A stretch of 64,000 bases of DNA from NCBI RefSeq assembly GCF_014596525.1, contig NZ_MSJP01000094.1, positions 1 to 64,000 on the forward strand. Direction: 5' to 3'. The translations under genes and the position numbers were made by a program. The DNA comes from Streptomyces sp. CBMA291 (GTDB lineage Bacteria; Actinomycetota; Actinomycetes; Streptomycetales; Streptomycetaceae). This document shows positions 1 through 8,358 of this stretch, piece by piece. The notes under the pieces are model-generated. The model worked only from the letters and a program-made list of their open reading frames with translations. It was not told the DNA's origin and did no database searches. How positions within the stretch are numbered: position 1 is the first letter of the stretch; every line of letters begins with the position of its first letter.

Positions 1-48
1 GTGCCGGGGCGCCGGGCGGGGCTGGGCGGATGGGCCTGATGCCCGATG

Positions 49-82
49 CGCGCCCCGGGCGCGAGCGCCCGGCGGGGGCGCC
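49..82. terminator. GC-rich inverted repeat after the GGDEF gene
   Basis: GCGCCCCGGGCGC is followed after two bases by a partly complementary GCGCCCGGCGGGGGCGC arm, just beyond the stop of the leftward GGDEF gene. It looks like a rho-independent-type hairpin without a U tract, as is usual in streptomycetes. Bases 1-86 hold nothing else that I recognise. Confidence 0.4.
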
Positions 83-86
83 GCTC

Positions 87-1616
87 TCAGCCACCCTCCG
101 CCGCCCGGCCCGGCTTCCCGCCCGAGCGGGGCGTCCGCTCGGGGTCCGGTCCGGTGGCCGGTCGCGGGTCCGTGTCCGGGTCGGCCGTCGGATCGGCCAC
201 CGGACCGGCCGTCGGGTCGGCCGTCGGATCCGCGTCCATGACCGGCCTCGCGCCCGCCGTCGCCCCCGAGTCTGCTGTCGGGTCCGCGTCCATCACCGGC
301 CTCGGGCCCGCCGTCGCCCCCGAGTCTGCCGTCGGGTCCGCGCCCGTGGCCGGCCCCGGGTCCGCCGTCGGATCCGCGTCCATCACCGGCCTCGGCCCCG
401 CCACCGCGCCCGACGGCTCCCTGGGCTCCGGCCCCTGCCCCTGCCCCGGCCCCGGCCCCTGCTCAGGCCCAGACTCAGGCTCCGGATCCACCGGCAAGGG
501 AAGGATCGCCGGGGCGTCTCGGAAGCGGCGGCGGTCCCGGGCGTTCGGGGGGGCGTCCGCGAGGCGGATGACCGTGCCGTCGCGGCCCGCCACCACCGGA
601 CGGCCCGAGCGGGCCGCCTTCGCCTGGTACTGGGCCGCGTCGGCGAGGCGGAAGAGGCGGCGGGCGGACCTGAGGGGGCCGATGGGGTCGCCGGTGGAGG
701 CGACTCCGCAGGCCACGCCCTCGCCCAGCTCCAGTTCCGCCGCCCGCTCGCAGACCTCCTCCGCCACCGCGACCACCTCGTCCGCCGACGGTCCGACCGT
801 CAGCAGACAGAACTCGTCGCCGCCCAGCCGGGCCACGAGGGCGCCGGGGAGCTTCGCGCCGCAGCGGGAGAGGACCGAGCCGAAACGTTCGAGGAGCCGG
901 TCGCCGACCGCGTGCCCATGGGTGTCGTTGACCCGCTTGAGGCCGTTGAGGTCGCAGACCACCAGGCTCACGACGGAGCCGTCCGCCCGGTAGCGCTCGA
1001 CCGCCTCGTCGAGGCGCGCGTCGACGGCCCGCCGGTTGGCGAGCCCGGTCAGCGGGTCGGTGAAGGCCAGTTTGCGGACCTCCTCCAGCCGCTCGGCCTG
1101 GATGATCCCGGCGGCGACGACCGCCGCGAGGACGGTGGCGAAGCCCGCGTCCTCGCGGGTGAAAGGTTTCTCCTCCAGGGGCCTGGCCACGTACAGCTCG
1201 CCCCAGGCCCGCCCGTGGAGCACGATCGGGGCCACGACGCAGCTGCCCCTCCCCCGCCGCCGCAGGCCCTCCACCCGGCTGGTCCGCACCGGATCGGCGA
1301 CCGTCTCCACCCAGGCGTCCGGCTCGCCGCCGCCCGCCCACCGCTCGTGCAGGAACTCGGTGATCTCGGGGAACTGGTGCACCGGGTACGTCTCCGCGTC
1401 CGGGAACTCCTCCTCGCCCTCGGCCCGCTCTCCCGCGTTCACCAGGACCTTGAGGCGCCCGTGGTCCCGCTGCCAGACGGAGAGGGCGGCGAATCCGCCG
1501 TCGAGCCCCTCGCAGGCACCGAGCGCCGCCGCCCGCCAGAACTCGCGCGGAGTCTGCGCCGAGGTCATCCTCTGCGCCAGCGCCACCACGGCCCGCAGCC
1601 GCCCATCCTCACCCAT
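87..1616 (-). CDS. GAF-GGDEF diguanylate cyclase with repetitive tail
   Basis: Predicted cytoplasmic diguanylate cyclase making c-di-GMP, the second messenger that controls Streptomyces development through BldD. The 509-residue product has a GAF-like sensor region (about residues 1-175) and a GGDEF domain (about 187-345) with DPLTGLANRRA, the metal-binding CDLNGLKRVND segment and an intact GGDEF loop at 265-269. No EAL or HD-GYP domain follows, and the residues just before the loop (LPGALVARL) lack the RxxD product-inhibition site. The last ~120 residues are a Pro/Asp/Thr/Ala tail built from an 18-residue repeat (PVMDADPTADSGATAG). The ATG at 1616 has a GGAGG only about 1 nt away, so a start further downstream (for example Met17) is possible. 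Family assignment is firm; the input signal is unknown. Confidence 0.9.
   Translation of the reverse strand: MGEDGRLRAVVALAQRMTSAQTPREFWRAAALGACEGLDGGFAALSVWQRDHGRLKVLVNAGERAEGEEEFPDAETYPVHQFPEITEFLHERWAGGGEPDAWVETVADPVRTSRVEGLRRRGRGSCVVAPIVLHGRAWGELYVARPLEEKPFTREDAGFATVLAAVVAAGIIQAERLEEVRKLAFTDPLTGLANRRAVDARLDEAVERYRADGSVVSLVVCDLNGLKRVNDTHGHAVGDRLLERFGSVLSRCGAKLPGALVARLGGDEFCLLTVGPSADEVVAVAEEVCERAAELELGEGVACGVASTGDPIGPLRSARRLFRLADAAQYQAKAARSGRPVVAGRDGTVIRLADAPPNARDRRRFRDAPAILPLPVDPEPESGPEQGPGPGQGQGPEPREPSGAVAGPRPVMDADPTADPGPATGADPTADSGATAGPRPVMDADPTADSGATAGARPVMDADPTADPTAGPVADPTADPDTDPRPATGPDPERTPRSGGKPGRAAEGG
196..400. repeat. Tandem ~54-bp repeat coding the GGDEF protein tail
   Basis: A degenerate in-frame tandem repeat of about 54 bp that encodes the 18-residue unit of the C-terminal tail of the GGDEF protein. 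Copies differ by small in-frame indels, which indicates slippage-driven length variation. Confidence 0.75.
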
Positions 1617-1798
1617 TCCTCCAGCTTAGGTACGTTTGATCCGTTTTCCTCCGCGAAACGTCACGTTATGTAATAACAAGTGTGCAGAAAAGTACGACCG
1701 GGGGCCGGTTCCCACGCCCGACACCCCGGCCGAGACCGGAACTCACCCCCGACGCCCCCGGTCGAGCCCGGCGCCCGCACCCGGCTCGCTCCCGCGCC

Positions 1799-2587
1799 TC
1801 ACTCCCCCGGCCACTCCGGCTTCCGCTTCTCGTTGAAGGCCGCCACGCCCTCGGCGCGGTCGCCCGAGAAGGCCGTGGCACGCCAGGCCGCGTCCTCGAC
1901 TTCCAGGCCCGCCCGCAGGTCCAGGCCCTGGCCGAGCCTCATCGCCTTCTTCGCCGAGCGCAGACCGACCGGCGAGTTGACCGCGATCCGTCCCGCGAGT
2001 TCGAGCGCGCCGGTCCGCGCGTCCTCCGCGAGCAGGTCGACCAGGCCCAGCTCACGGGCCTCCTCCGCCGCCACCCTGCGGGCCGTGAAGATCAGCTCGG
2101 CTGCGCGCGCCGCCCCCACCCGGCGCGGCAGCAGCTGCGTACCGCCGCCGCCGGGGATGACTCCGACGGAGACCTCGGGGAGGCCGACCACGGCGGTCGC
2201 GTCGGCCACGATCACATCGCAGGAGAGGGCCAGCTCGAAGCCGCCGCCGAGGGCGAAGCCGTGCACGGCGGCCACCGTCGGCATGGGCAGCTCCAGGACG
2301 CCGGTGTAGGCGGCGCGGGCGGTCGGGCGCTGCCGGACCAGCTCGGCGTCGGTGAAGGAGTTGCGCTCCTTGAGGTCGGCGCCGACGCAGAAGGCCCGGT
2401 CGTTCGAGGAGGTGAGGGCGGTGACGCGGACGGAGGGGTCGGCGGCGAGCGCCGTACAGGCGGCCCCGAGGGAGCGGGCCATCTCCGAGGAGACGGCGTT
2501 CATCGCCTTGGGCCGGTCAAGGACCAGCTCGGCGACGTAACCGTCCTTCCTGACCACCACGAACTCACCGAAACGCTGCTCGGACAT
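1799..2587 (-). CDS. Enoyl-CoA hydratase/isomerase family protein
   Basis: Crotonase-fold protein of 262 residues, predicted to hydrate an enoyl-CoA in fatty-acid or amino-acid degradation; the exact substrate cannot be read from sequence. Visible family features are the CoA/oxyanion-hole segment AFCVGADLKE, the second oxyanion segment HGFALGGGFELALSCD, and LPEVSVGVIPGGGGTQ, which carries the usual catalytic Glu position. The ATG at 2587 is preceded by GGGAGGG at good spacing, and in-frame upstream codons lie in repeat DNA, so this start is preferred. The upstream neighbour on the same strand is cya, separated by two copies of a palindromic element. The 182 bp between this gene and the GGDEF gene (1617-1798) contain an AT-richer stretch near 1660-1690, likely the GGDEF promoter. 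Confidence 0.93.
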   Translation of the reverse strand: MSEQRFGEFVVVRKDGYVAELVLDRPKAMNAVSSEMARSLGAACTALAADPSVRVTALTSSNDRAFCVGADLKERNSFTDAELVRQRPTARAAYTGVLELPMPTVAAVHGFALGGGFELALSCDVIVADATAVVGLPEVSVGVIPGGGGTQLLPRRVGAARAAELIFTARRVAAEEARELGLVDLLAEDARTGALELAGRIAVNSPVGLRSAKKAMRLGQGLDLRAGLEVEDAAWRATAFSGDRAEGVAAFNEKRKPEWPGE

Positions 2588-2653
2588 GACCGCACACCCT
2601 CCCGAACCCATGGCCCGCGCGTTAACGGCTGTTAACGCGTGTTCGCCAGTGAT

Positions 2654-2815
2654 CCTAGGGCCTGCCCGGCGGATCAGGGCCGGAAAGTCCGCGACGTCCG
2701 GTGCGGTGGACGGCCAGGCGGAGAGGCTGCCGCGTACGGGACGCACCCGGGTGCCTCGACAACGCGGCGAGGTGCGGTGCCGGGCGGCGCGGGCCAGGCG
2801 GGATCCGGAAGAGAC
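2654..2815. repeat. Palindromic MITE-like element, copy A
   Basis: First of four related elements in the window. The right end ggatccggaagagac and the core (gcggagaggctgcc; CCTCG-loop-CGAGG hairpin; ggtgccgggcggcgcggg) match copies B and D. The left end is diverged and starts at CCTAGGGCCTGCCCGGCGG, a sequence I recall as common in streptomycete intergenic DNA. It is separated from copy B only by GGTCTAGGTC. Confidence 0.75.
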
Positions 2816-2825
2816 GGTCTAGGTC

Positions 2826-2979
2826 GTCTCTTCCGGATCCTGCCGGTCAGGCCCGCGTCGTCCGGTGCCGTGCATCGCAAGGCGGAGAGGCTGCCGGGTA
2901 CTGGGCGTACCCGGGTGCCTCGACAACGTGGCGAGGTGCGGTGCCGGGCGGCGCGGGCCAGGCAAGATCCGGAAGAGAC
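2826..2979. repeat. Palindromic MITE-like element, copy B (154 bp)
   Basis: Full-length 154-bp element with terminal inverted repeats GTCTCTTCCGGATC and its complement, long imperfect complementary arms, and two internal hairpins (CCGGGTAC...GTACCCGG and CCTCG...CGAGG). It is bounded by CTAGG on both sides. The right-hand GGCCTAGG supplies the TAG stop codon of cya (2983-2985). Copy D at 40796-40949 has the same length and about 90 percent identity in the opposite orientation. Confidence 0.85.
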
Positions 2980-2982
2980 GGC

Positions 2983-4122
2983 CTAGGTGGGGCGGCGGCT
3001 CAGGAGCCAGGGTTCGACGACGCCGAGGCCTCGGACCGGGCGCTGCCACATGGGCTGGAGCGCGAAGCGGTACGTGGTGGCCTCGCGGCCCTCCTCGGCG
3101 GCGCGGACGGCCTCCTCGGCGGCCTCCGTCTCCGAGACGGGCGCCTCCCCCGTCCTGGACAGCTCCTCGGCGAGCGCGCCGTCGACGAGGACGGCGTCCT
3201 TCGGCGCTATCGAGGTGAGCCGGCTGGCGAGGTTCACGGTGGTGCCGAAGACATCGCCCATCCGGGTCGTGACCGTGCCGAACGCGATGCCGACCCGCAG
3301 CGCGGGCATCGTCTCGTCGTGCCCGAGGGTCTCGATCAGGCGCAGCGCGATCTCGGCGGCGGTCCCTGCGTCGTCGGCGCAGTACAGCACCTCGTCGCCG
3401 AGGGTCTTGATCAGCCGGCCGCCGTGCGCGGCGACCAGGTCCGCGCAGGTGGTCTCGAAGGCCTCGACGAGTTCGCCGAGTTCCTCCTCCTCCAGGCGAC
3501 GGGTGAGCCGGGTGAAGCCGACGAGGTCGGCGAAGCCGACGGCGAGCCGCCGGTCGACCATCTCCTCGTCGTCGGCCGCCTGCACGACCCGGCCGGTGGC
3601 GGCGGCGAGCTGGCGCCGCCACACGTAGATCAGGAACTCCTCCAGCTCGGGCAGGAGCAGCTCGATCAGGGGGTACGTGACCTCGGTGCGGGTCATGCCG
3701 GGCTCGGGCGGCTCGGTGAGGCCTTCGAGGAAGGAGTCGATCTGCCATTCGGCCAGCCGGGCGGTGGTCTGGCCGGTGGAGCGGGCGACCTGGACGGCCA
3801 TCGGTTCGCTGAGTAGTCCTGCCTCGACGAGTCCGGCGAGCCGCCGCAGGGCGAGGACGTCTGCCTCGGTGAGGGCCTTGGCCTGGCCGATGTCGGCGAA
3901 GCCCATGGCGCGCCAGAAGCGGGAGGCCAGTTCCATGGAGACACCGGCGGTGCGGGCGGCCTGGAAGGGGGTGTAGCGGCGGTCCGCGCCGATGATGAGC
4001 TGTTCGAGGCGGATCGCGAGGGGGTCGTCGCTCGGCTCCGCCGTGTGGTCGACCTCGTGGTGAGGGGTCGGGTACGCGGAGGACTGTGGTCCGCCGCCCG
4101 CGTTCGCGTCGTCGACGGTCAC
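2983..4122 (-). CDS. cya: Class III adenylate cyclase
   Basis: Cytoplasmic adenylate cyclase making cAMP, which in S. coelicolor is needed for germination and development. The 379-residue protein has an N-terminal helical region (about 35-170, with a helix-turn-helix-like ALTEADVLALRRLAG segment) and a C-terminal cyclase homology domain (about 190-360). Key features are the first metal Asp in FADLVGFT (Asp199), KTLGDEVLY with the substrate-binding Lys and second metal Asp, and the transition-state motif NLASRL. Length and layout match the streptomycete Cya (SCO4928 type, from memory). The start is the GTG at 4122, preceded by AGGAGG with 7-nt spacing. The TAG stop lies in the flank of palindromic element B. 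The 694-bp upstream spacer presumably holds its promoter. Confidence 0.93.
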   Translation of the reverse strand: MTVDDANAGGGPQSSAYPTPHHEVDHTAEPSDDPLAIRLEQLIIGADRRYTPFQAARTAGVSMELASRFWRAMGFADIGQAKALTEADVLALRRLAGLVEAGLLSEPMAVQVARSTGQTTARLAEWQIDSFLEGLTEPPEPGMTRTEVTYPLIELLLPELEEFLIYVWRRQLAAATGRVVQAADDEEMVDRRLAVGFADLVGFTRLTRRLEEEELGELVEAFETTCADLVAAHGGRLIKTLGDEVLYCADDAGTAAEIALRLIETLGHDETMPALRVGIAFGTVTTRMGDVFGTTVNLASRLTSIAPKDAVLVDGALAEELSRTGEAPVSETEAAEEAVRAAEEGREATTYRFALQPMWQRPVRGLGVVEPWLLSRRPT

Positions 4123-4209
4123 CGGCCGCCTCCTGCCCGTTCCCTGCCCACTTGTCCTGCCGATCTGTCGCCTGGATCGCGCTCCACGATACGGCAGGTG
4201 TGGAATGGC

Positions 4210-4745
4210 TCACGCCCGAACGGCGAGGCGTTCCGCCCTGTGGACAGGCCAGGGGGCCAGGAGGGGGCGTCTGGGGCGGGCGGGGCGGGAAGGGACTCGC
4301 CCGGCCCGGGGAGCCCGCCCCGGAAGGGCCGGCCGGGCCCTGGGACCCACCACCCGAAGCCCGCCCGGACGGACTTGAGGACCCGGCACAGGAAAGCCCA
4401 CGACCCTACGCCGAGAGCCCGTACCGGCCCGTGAAAACCCGTGGTCCCGGCCCGCGAGAACCCATGGCCCCGGCCCGCGAGAGCCCGTACCGGCCCGTGA
4501 AAGCCCCCGGCTCCGGTCCCGGGAGCCCGTACCGCCCCGGAGAAGGTCGGCCGGTTCTCGCGAGCCCGGCACCGGAAAGCACAGCCGGGCCTCGGAAGCC
4601 CGCCCCGCGCCCGAAGGCCGCCCCGTTTCTGAAGCCCGTCCCGCCCGGCCCCGACGCCCTTCCCGCCCGGCCCCGCCGCCCGTCCCGTTCCCGAAGCCCG
4701 TCCCGGCCCCGACGCCCGCCCTGCGCCGGTGTCCGCCCTACGTAA
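4210..4745. repeat. Degenerate tandem-repeat spacer
   Basis: The gap between birA and cya (4123-4816) has no credible gene. It is largely homogenised low-complexity sequence in which variants of GCCCGTACCGGCCCGTGAAAG and GGCCCGCGAGAACCC recur, especially at 4370-4620. Reading frames across it are open only because of composition. The cya promoter should lie near its left edge, but no clear -10 was identified. Confidence 0.6.
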
Positions 4746-4816
4746 GTCCCCCTACGTAAGTCCCCCCCTACACCGGTGGCCCCACGTCGCTGCCCGCCCT
4801 GCGCCGGTGTTCGTCC

Positions 4817-5668
4817 CTACGCCGGTGTCCGCAGATGGACGATGTCCCCCGCTGCCACCGCCTCCGTGCCGCCGCCCTCCGTGGCGACCACGATCCGGCC
4901 GTCGTCGTCGAGGGTGACGGCCTCGCCCTCCAGCATCCGCTCGCCCGGCAGCTCGACCCTGACCCGGCGGCCGAGGGTGGCGCAGCCCGCCGTGTAGGCC
5001 GCCTGGAGGCCGGAGGCCACGGGGTCGCCGTCGGCGCGTACCCACTCCTCGTACCACTGGGCGAAGGAGCGCAGGACGGCCCGCAGGAGGGTGTCGCGGT
5101 CGGTGGAGACGGCTCCGGCGAGGAGGAGGGAGCCCGCGCGGGGGACGGGGAGTTCGTCGGCGCGCAGGGAGACGTTGATGCCGCAGCCGATGACGACACC
5201 GTCCTCACCGGCGCGTTCGGCGAGGATGCCGCCGGTCTTGCGCTCCTCGCCTTCGACGGTGACCAGCAGGTCGTTAGGCCACTTGAGGGACATGTCGACC
5301 CCGGCGGAGCGGGCGAGTCCAGTCGCCACGGCCACACCGGTGAGCAGCGGGAGCCAGCCCCAGCGCTCGACCGGGACCGGGGGCTTGACGAGGACGGAGA
5401 CGAAGATCCCGGAGCGGGCGGGCGCCGTCCAGGCACGGTCGAGGCGGCCGCGGGCCGCGCTCTGCTCCTCGGCGACGAGGATCGCGCCCTCGGGCAGTCC
5501 GCCCGCGCGGGCGGCGAGGTCGCTGTTGGTCGATCCGGTGGTGGCGACCACGTCGAGCGAGGTCCACAGTCCGTCGGGCCGGAGGAGTCCGCGGCGCAGG
5601 GCGGGGGCGTTGAGCGGGGGCCGGTCGAGGTCGGACCAGCGTCCGCCGGAGTCCTGGGAGGGAGTCAT
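4817..5668 (-). CDS. birA: Biotin--[acetyl-CoA carboxylase] ligase
   Basis: Biotin protein ligase that activates biotin as biotinyl-AMP and transfers it to the Lys of the acyl-CoA carboxylase alpha subunit; the likely partner is AccA2, encoded 4 kb away. The 283-residue product has the catalytic core with TTGSTNSDLA, the biotinyl-AMP loop SAARGRLDRAW, the catalytic Lys in SLKWPNDLL and IGCGINVS, followed by a C-terminal SH3-like domain (RRVRVELPG). It lacks an N-terminal helix-turn-helix, so it is a group I enzyme and not a repressor. The ATG at 5668 has no good ribosome site, but TAGTCT lies 7 nt upstream, consistent with a leaderless transcript. It is divergent from pccB. Confidence 0.93.
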   Translation of the reverse strand: MTPSQDSGGRWSDLDRPPLNAPALRRGLLRPDGLWTSLDVVATTGSTNSDLAARAGGLPEGAILVAEEQSAARGRLDRAWTAPARSGIFVSVLVKPPVPVERWGWLPLLTGVAVATGLARSAGVDMSLKWPNDLLVTVEGEERKTGGILAERAGEDGVVIGCGINVSLRADELPVPRAGSLLLAGAVSTDRDTLLRAVLRSFAQWYEEWVRADGDPVASGLQAAYTAGCATLGRRVRVELPGERMLEGEAVTLDDDGRIVVATEGGGTEAVAAGDIVHLRTPA

Positions 5669-5675
5669 GCAAGCC

Positions 5676-5681
5676 AGACTA
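5676..5681 (-). promoter_or_regulatory. birA leaderless -10 box
   Basis: TAGTCT (minus strand) ends 7 nt before the birA ATG, placing the transcription start on or beside the start codon. The divergent spacer to 5802 must also hold the pccB promoter. Confidence 0.5.
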
Positions 5682-5802
5682 GGTGTGGCAAACACCGCAG
5701 TGCCGAACGGTACCGGCGTCGCTACGCTACGGCCCAGTAGCCAAGCAGTAGCCCATTCGTCGTCCACGAATCCACCGTGACCAGGCAGGGAGCCGCATCC
5801 CG

Positions 5803-7395
5803 ATGTCCGAGCCGGCAGAGCAGTACGAGATCGACATTCACACGACCGCGGGCAAGATCGCGGATCTGAGGCGCCGGATCGGGGAGGCCACCCACGCCGG
5901 CTCGGAGCGCGCGGTGGAGAAGCAGCACGCGAAGGGCAAGCTGACCGCGCGTGAGCGGATCGCCCTGCTGCTCGACGAGGGCTCGTTCGTGGAGCTGGAC
6001 GAGCTGGCCCGGCACCGGTCGACCAATTTCGGTCTGGAGAAGAACCGTCCGTACGGCGACGGGGTCGTCACCGGCTACGGCACGGTCGACGGGCGTCCGG
6101 TGGCGGTGTTCTCGCAGGACTTCACGGTCTTCGGCGGCGCGCTGGGCGAGACGTACGGCCAGAAGATCATCAAGTTGATGGACTTCGCCCTGAAGACGGG
6201 CTGCCCGGTCGTCGGGATCAACGACTCGGGCGGCGCGCGCATTCAGGAGGGGGTGAGCGCGCTCGGGATGTACGGCGAGATCTTCCGCCGCAACACCCAT
6301 GCCTCCGGGGTGATCCCGCAGATCTCGCTGGTCGTCGGCCCGTGCGCGGGCGGGGCGGTGTACTCGCCCGCGATCACCGACTTCACGGTGATGGTGGACC
6401 AGACCTCGCACATGTTCATCACGGGTCCCGATGTGATCAAGACGGTGACCGGCGAGGACGTGGGCTTCGAGGAGCTGGGCGGGGCCCGGACGCACAACGC
6501 GACCTCGGGCGTGGCCCATCATCTGGCGGGCGACGAGAAGGACGCCGTCGAGTACGTGAAGTCCCTCCTGTCGTACCTGCCCTCGAACAACCTCTCGGAG
6601 CCGCCCGCGTTCCCCGAGGTCGCGGAGACCGAGGCGACGGACGAGGACCGCGAGCTCGACACGCTCATCCCGGACTCGGCGAACCAGCCGTACGACATGC
6701 ACCAGGTGATCGAGCACGTCCTCGACGACGGCGAGTTCCTGGAGACGCAGTCGCTCTTCGCGCCGAACATCCTGACCGGTTTCGGGCGGGTCGAGGGCTT
6801 CCCCGTGGGGGTCGTCGCCAATCAGCCGATGCAGTTCGCGGGCTGTCTGGACATCGACGCGAGCGAGAAGGCGGCGCGGTTCGTGCGCACCTGCGACGCG
6901 TTCAACATCCCTGTCCTCACCTTCGTGGACGTGCCGGGCTTCCTGCCGGGCGTGGACCAGGAGTACGGCGGGATCATCCGGCGCGGCGCGAAGCTGATCT
7001 ACGCGTACGCGGAGGCCACGGTGCCGCTGATCACGGTGATCACGCGGAAGGCGTTCGGCGGCGCGTACGACGTCATGGGCTCCAAGCACCTGGGCGCTGA
7101 TCTGAACCTGGCGTGGCCGACGGCGCAGATCGCGGTGATGGGCGCGCAGGGAGCGGTGAACATCCTGCACCGCAGGACGATCGCGGCGGCCGAGGACCAG
7201 GAGGCGGAGCGGGCACGGCTGATCCAGGAGTACGAGGACACCCTGCTCAATCCGTACACGGCCGCCGAGCGCGGTTACGTCGACGGGGTGATCCTGCCCT
7301 CGGACACGCGCCCGCAGATCGTGAAGGGGCTGCGTCAGCTGCGGACGAAGCGGGAATCCCTGCCCCCGAAGAAGCACGGGAACATCCCGCTGTAG
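5803..7395 (+). CDS. pccB: Propionyl-CoA carboxylase beta subunit
   Basis: Carboxyltransferase subunit that moves CO2 from carboxybiotin on AccA2 to propionyl-CoA, giving methylmalonyl-CoA for polyketides and propionate metabolism. The 530 residues form two crotonase-fold halves; visible motifs are the oxyanion-hole segments DSGGARIQEG and VGPCAGGAVYSP in the N half and RKAFGGAYDVMGS with GAQGAVNI in the C half. The Asp in GAYDVMG (residue 423) is at the position reported to set propionyl over acetyl preference in S. coelicolor PccB (Asp422). The start at 5803 is followed by SEPAEQYEID; GGGAG lies about 10 nt upstream. pccE follows 86 bp later, supporting the PCC assignment over AccB. Confidence 0.95.
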   Translation: MSEPAEQYEIDIHTTAGKIADLRRRIGEATHAGSERAVEKQHAKGKLTARERIALLLDEGSFVELDELARHRSTNFGLEKNRPYGDGVVTGYGTVDGRPVAVFSQDFTVFGGALGETYGQKIIKLMDFALKTGCPVVGINDSGGARIQEGVSALGMYGEIFRRNTHASGVIPQISLVVGPCAGGAVYSPAITDFTVMVDQTSHMFITGPDVIKTVTGEDVGFEELGGARTHNATSGVAHHLAGDEKDAVEYVKSLLSYLPSNNLSEPPAFPEVAETEATDEDRELDTLIPDSANQPYDMHQVIEHVLDDGEFLETQSLFAPNILTGFGRVEGFPVGVVANQPMQFAGCLDIDASEKAARFVRTCDAFNIPVLTFVDVPGFLPGVDQEYGGIIRRGAKLIYAYAEATVPLITVITRKAFGGAYDVMGSKHLGADLNLAWPTAQIAVMGAQGAVNILHRRTIAAAEDQEAERARLIQEYEDTLLNPYTAAERGYVDGVILPSDTRPQIVKGLRQLRTKRESLPPKKHGNIPL

Positions 7396-7481
7396 AGACG
7401 GCTGTGGACGGCTGTGGGCAGTCGCAGAGGGCTGTGGGCGGCCGTGGAGGGCCTTACGTGGTCCGGACCGGAGGAGACGAC

Positions 7482-7694
7482 ATGATCAGGGTCGTACGGG
7501 GAAACCCGACGCCGGAGGAGTTGGCCGCCGCGCTCGCGGTGGTCCAGGCACGGGCGGCGGCGGTGGCCGCCGCCGCCGCCCGAAGCGGCGCCCCGGCCGC
7601 GCCGGAGGGATGGTCGGACCCCTCCCGCATCGCCCGCTCGGTACGGCAACGGCCGGGCCCGAAGGCCTGGGCGAGGACGTACTGGCCGGTGTGA
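7482..7694 (+). CDS. pccE: Acyl-CoA carboxylase epsilon subunit
   Basis: Small (70-residue) epsilon subunit that stabilises the alpha-beta acyl-CoA carboxylase in actinomycetes. It begins MIRVVRGNPTPEELAAALAV, the family signature, has an Ala-rich helix (about 18-40) and ends in the conserved W-ART-W region (WARTYWPV). The ATG at 7482 is preceded by GGAGGAGAC with ideal spacing. It lies 86 bp after pccB and is presumably cotranscribed. A strong hairpin follows at 7723-7760. Confidence 0.93.
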   Translation: MIRVVRGNPTPEELAAALAVVQARAAAVAAAAARSGAPAAPEGWSDPSRIARSVRQRPGPKAWARTYWPV

Positions 7695-7722
7695 CCGCCT
7701 CGCCCGTCCCGGACGGGCGGAG

Positions 7723-7760
7723 GGAAGGCCGGGCCGCCGCGCGCGGGGGCCCGGCCTTCC
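7723..7760. terminator. Terminator after pccE
   Basis: Perfect 13-bp stem GGAAGGCCGGGCC (7723-7735) / GGCCCGGCCTTCC (7748-7760) with a 12-nt loop, 28 bp after the pccE stop. A smaller CGCCCGTCCCGGACGGGCG hairpin precedes it. Confidence 0.75.
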
Positions 7761-8030
7761 GTGCGCGGGGTCCGGCCTTTGGTGTGCACGGGCTCTGCCT
7801 TCGGTGCGCGAGGGTTGGGCCTTTCGCGCGGGGGGTTCGGCATTCCCTGCGCGAGGGCTCTGACTTCCGCGCGAGGGTCCGGCCATCGACGTGCGAGGGT
7901 CCGGCCTTCCGTGCGCGAGGGTTCCGTCCCTCACGTGCGAGGGTCCGGCCTCCCCCGAGCGAGGGTCCCGTCCCTCACGCGCAAGGGTCCGGTCTTTCCC
8001 GCAGGGCAGGCCGGTCTCCCGTGTGTGGCC
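7761..8030. repeat. Degenerate tandem array between pccE and the small membrane gene
   Basis: About ten imperfect copies of a 25-29 bp unit resembling GTGCGCGAGGGTCCGGCCTT fill this intergenic stretch. All frames stay open because of composition, but no start, ribosome site or domain supports a gene. Confidence 0.65.
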
Positions 8031-8120
8031 CGTCGTGGTGTGCCGCGTAGTCCCCCGGTGCCAGGCGCTTGAGTATCCGTACTCAGGCGTCCCGGCCGTC
8101 CCGCCCTCAGGATCGGAGGC

Positions 8121-8249
8121 ATGCTGTGGTCCGACCCGAAGAATCAGCCGCCGAAGTTCCTCCGTGACATGCAGGCGATGCTCCGTCGCTCGGGCGTGCT
8201 GCTCGCGCTGGCGATGGTGGTGGGCATGGTCGTGGCCAGCGCGCGCTGA
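8121..8249 (+). CDS. Small single-pass membrane protein (MmpB-like)
   Basis: A 42-codon gene starting MLWSDPKNQPPKFLRDMQAM and ending in one hydrophobic helix (about residues 24-40, GVLLALAMVVGMVVASA) with a terminal Arg. A GGATCGGAGG ribosome site precedes the ATG. Small proteins with this MLWSDP start recur at this locus in Streptomyces; I recall them annotated as the morphogenic membrane protein MmpB, but its biochemical role is not known to me. Expected topology is N-terminus in the cytoplasm. The gene sits between pccE and maf on the same strand. Confidence 0.75.
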   Translation: MLWSDPKNQPPKFLRDMQAMLRRSGVLLALAMVVGMVVASAR

Positions 8250-8348
8250 GCCGCGGGAGGATCCGGCCCCCGGCGACCCCGGTCACCGCTCCCCCGACGG
8301 CACGGTCCCCCTCCCCCGACCGGCGGCGGCCCCCTCCCGTACTGGCTA

Positions 8349-8354
8349 CGCTTC
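8349..8354 (+). promoter_or_regulatory. maf leaderless -10 box
   Basis: TACGCT lies a few nucleotides before the maf ATG, with no ribosome-binding site between them, fitting a leaderless transcript. Confidence 0.45.
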
Positions 8355-8358
8355 CCCC

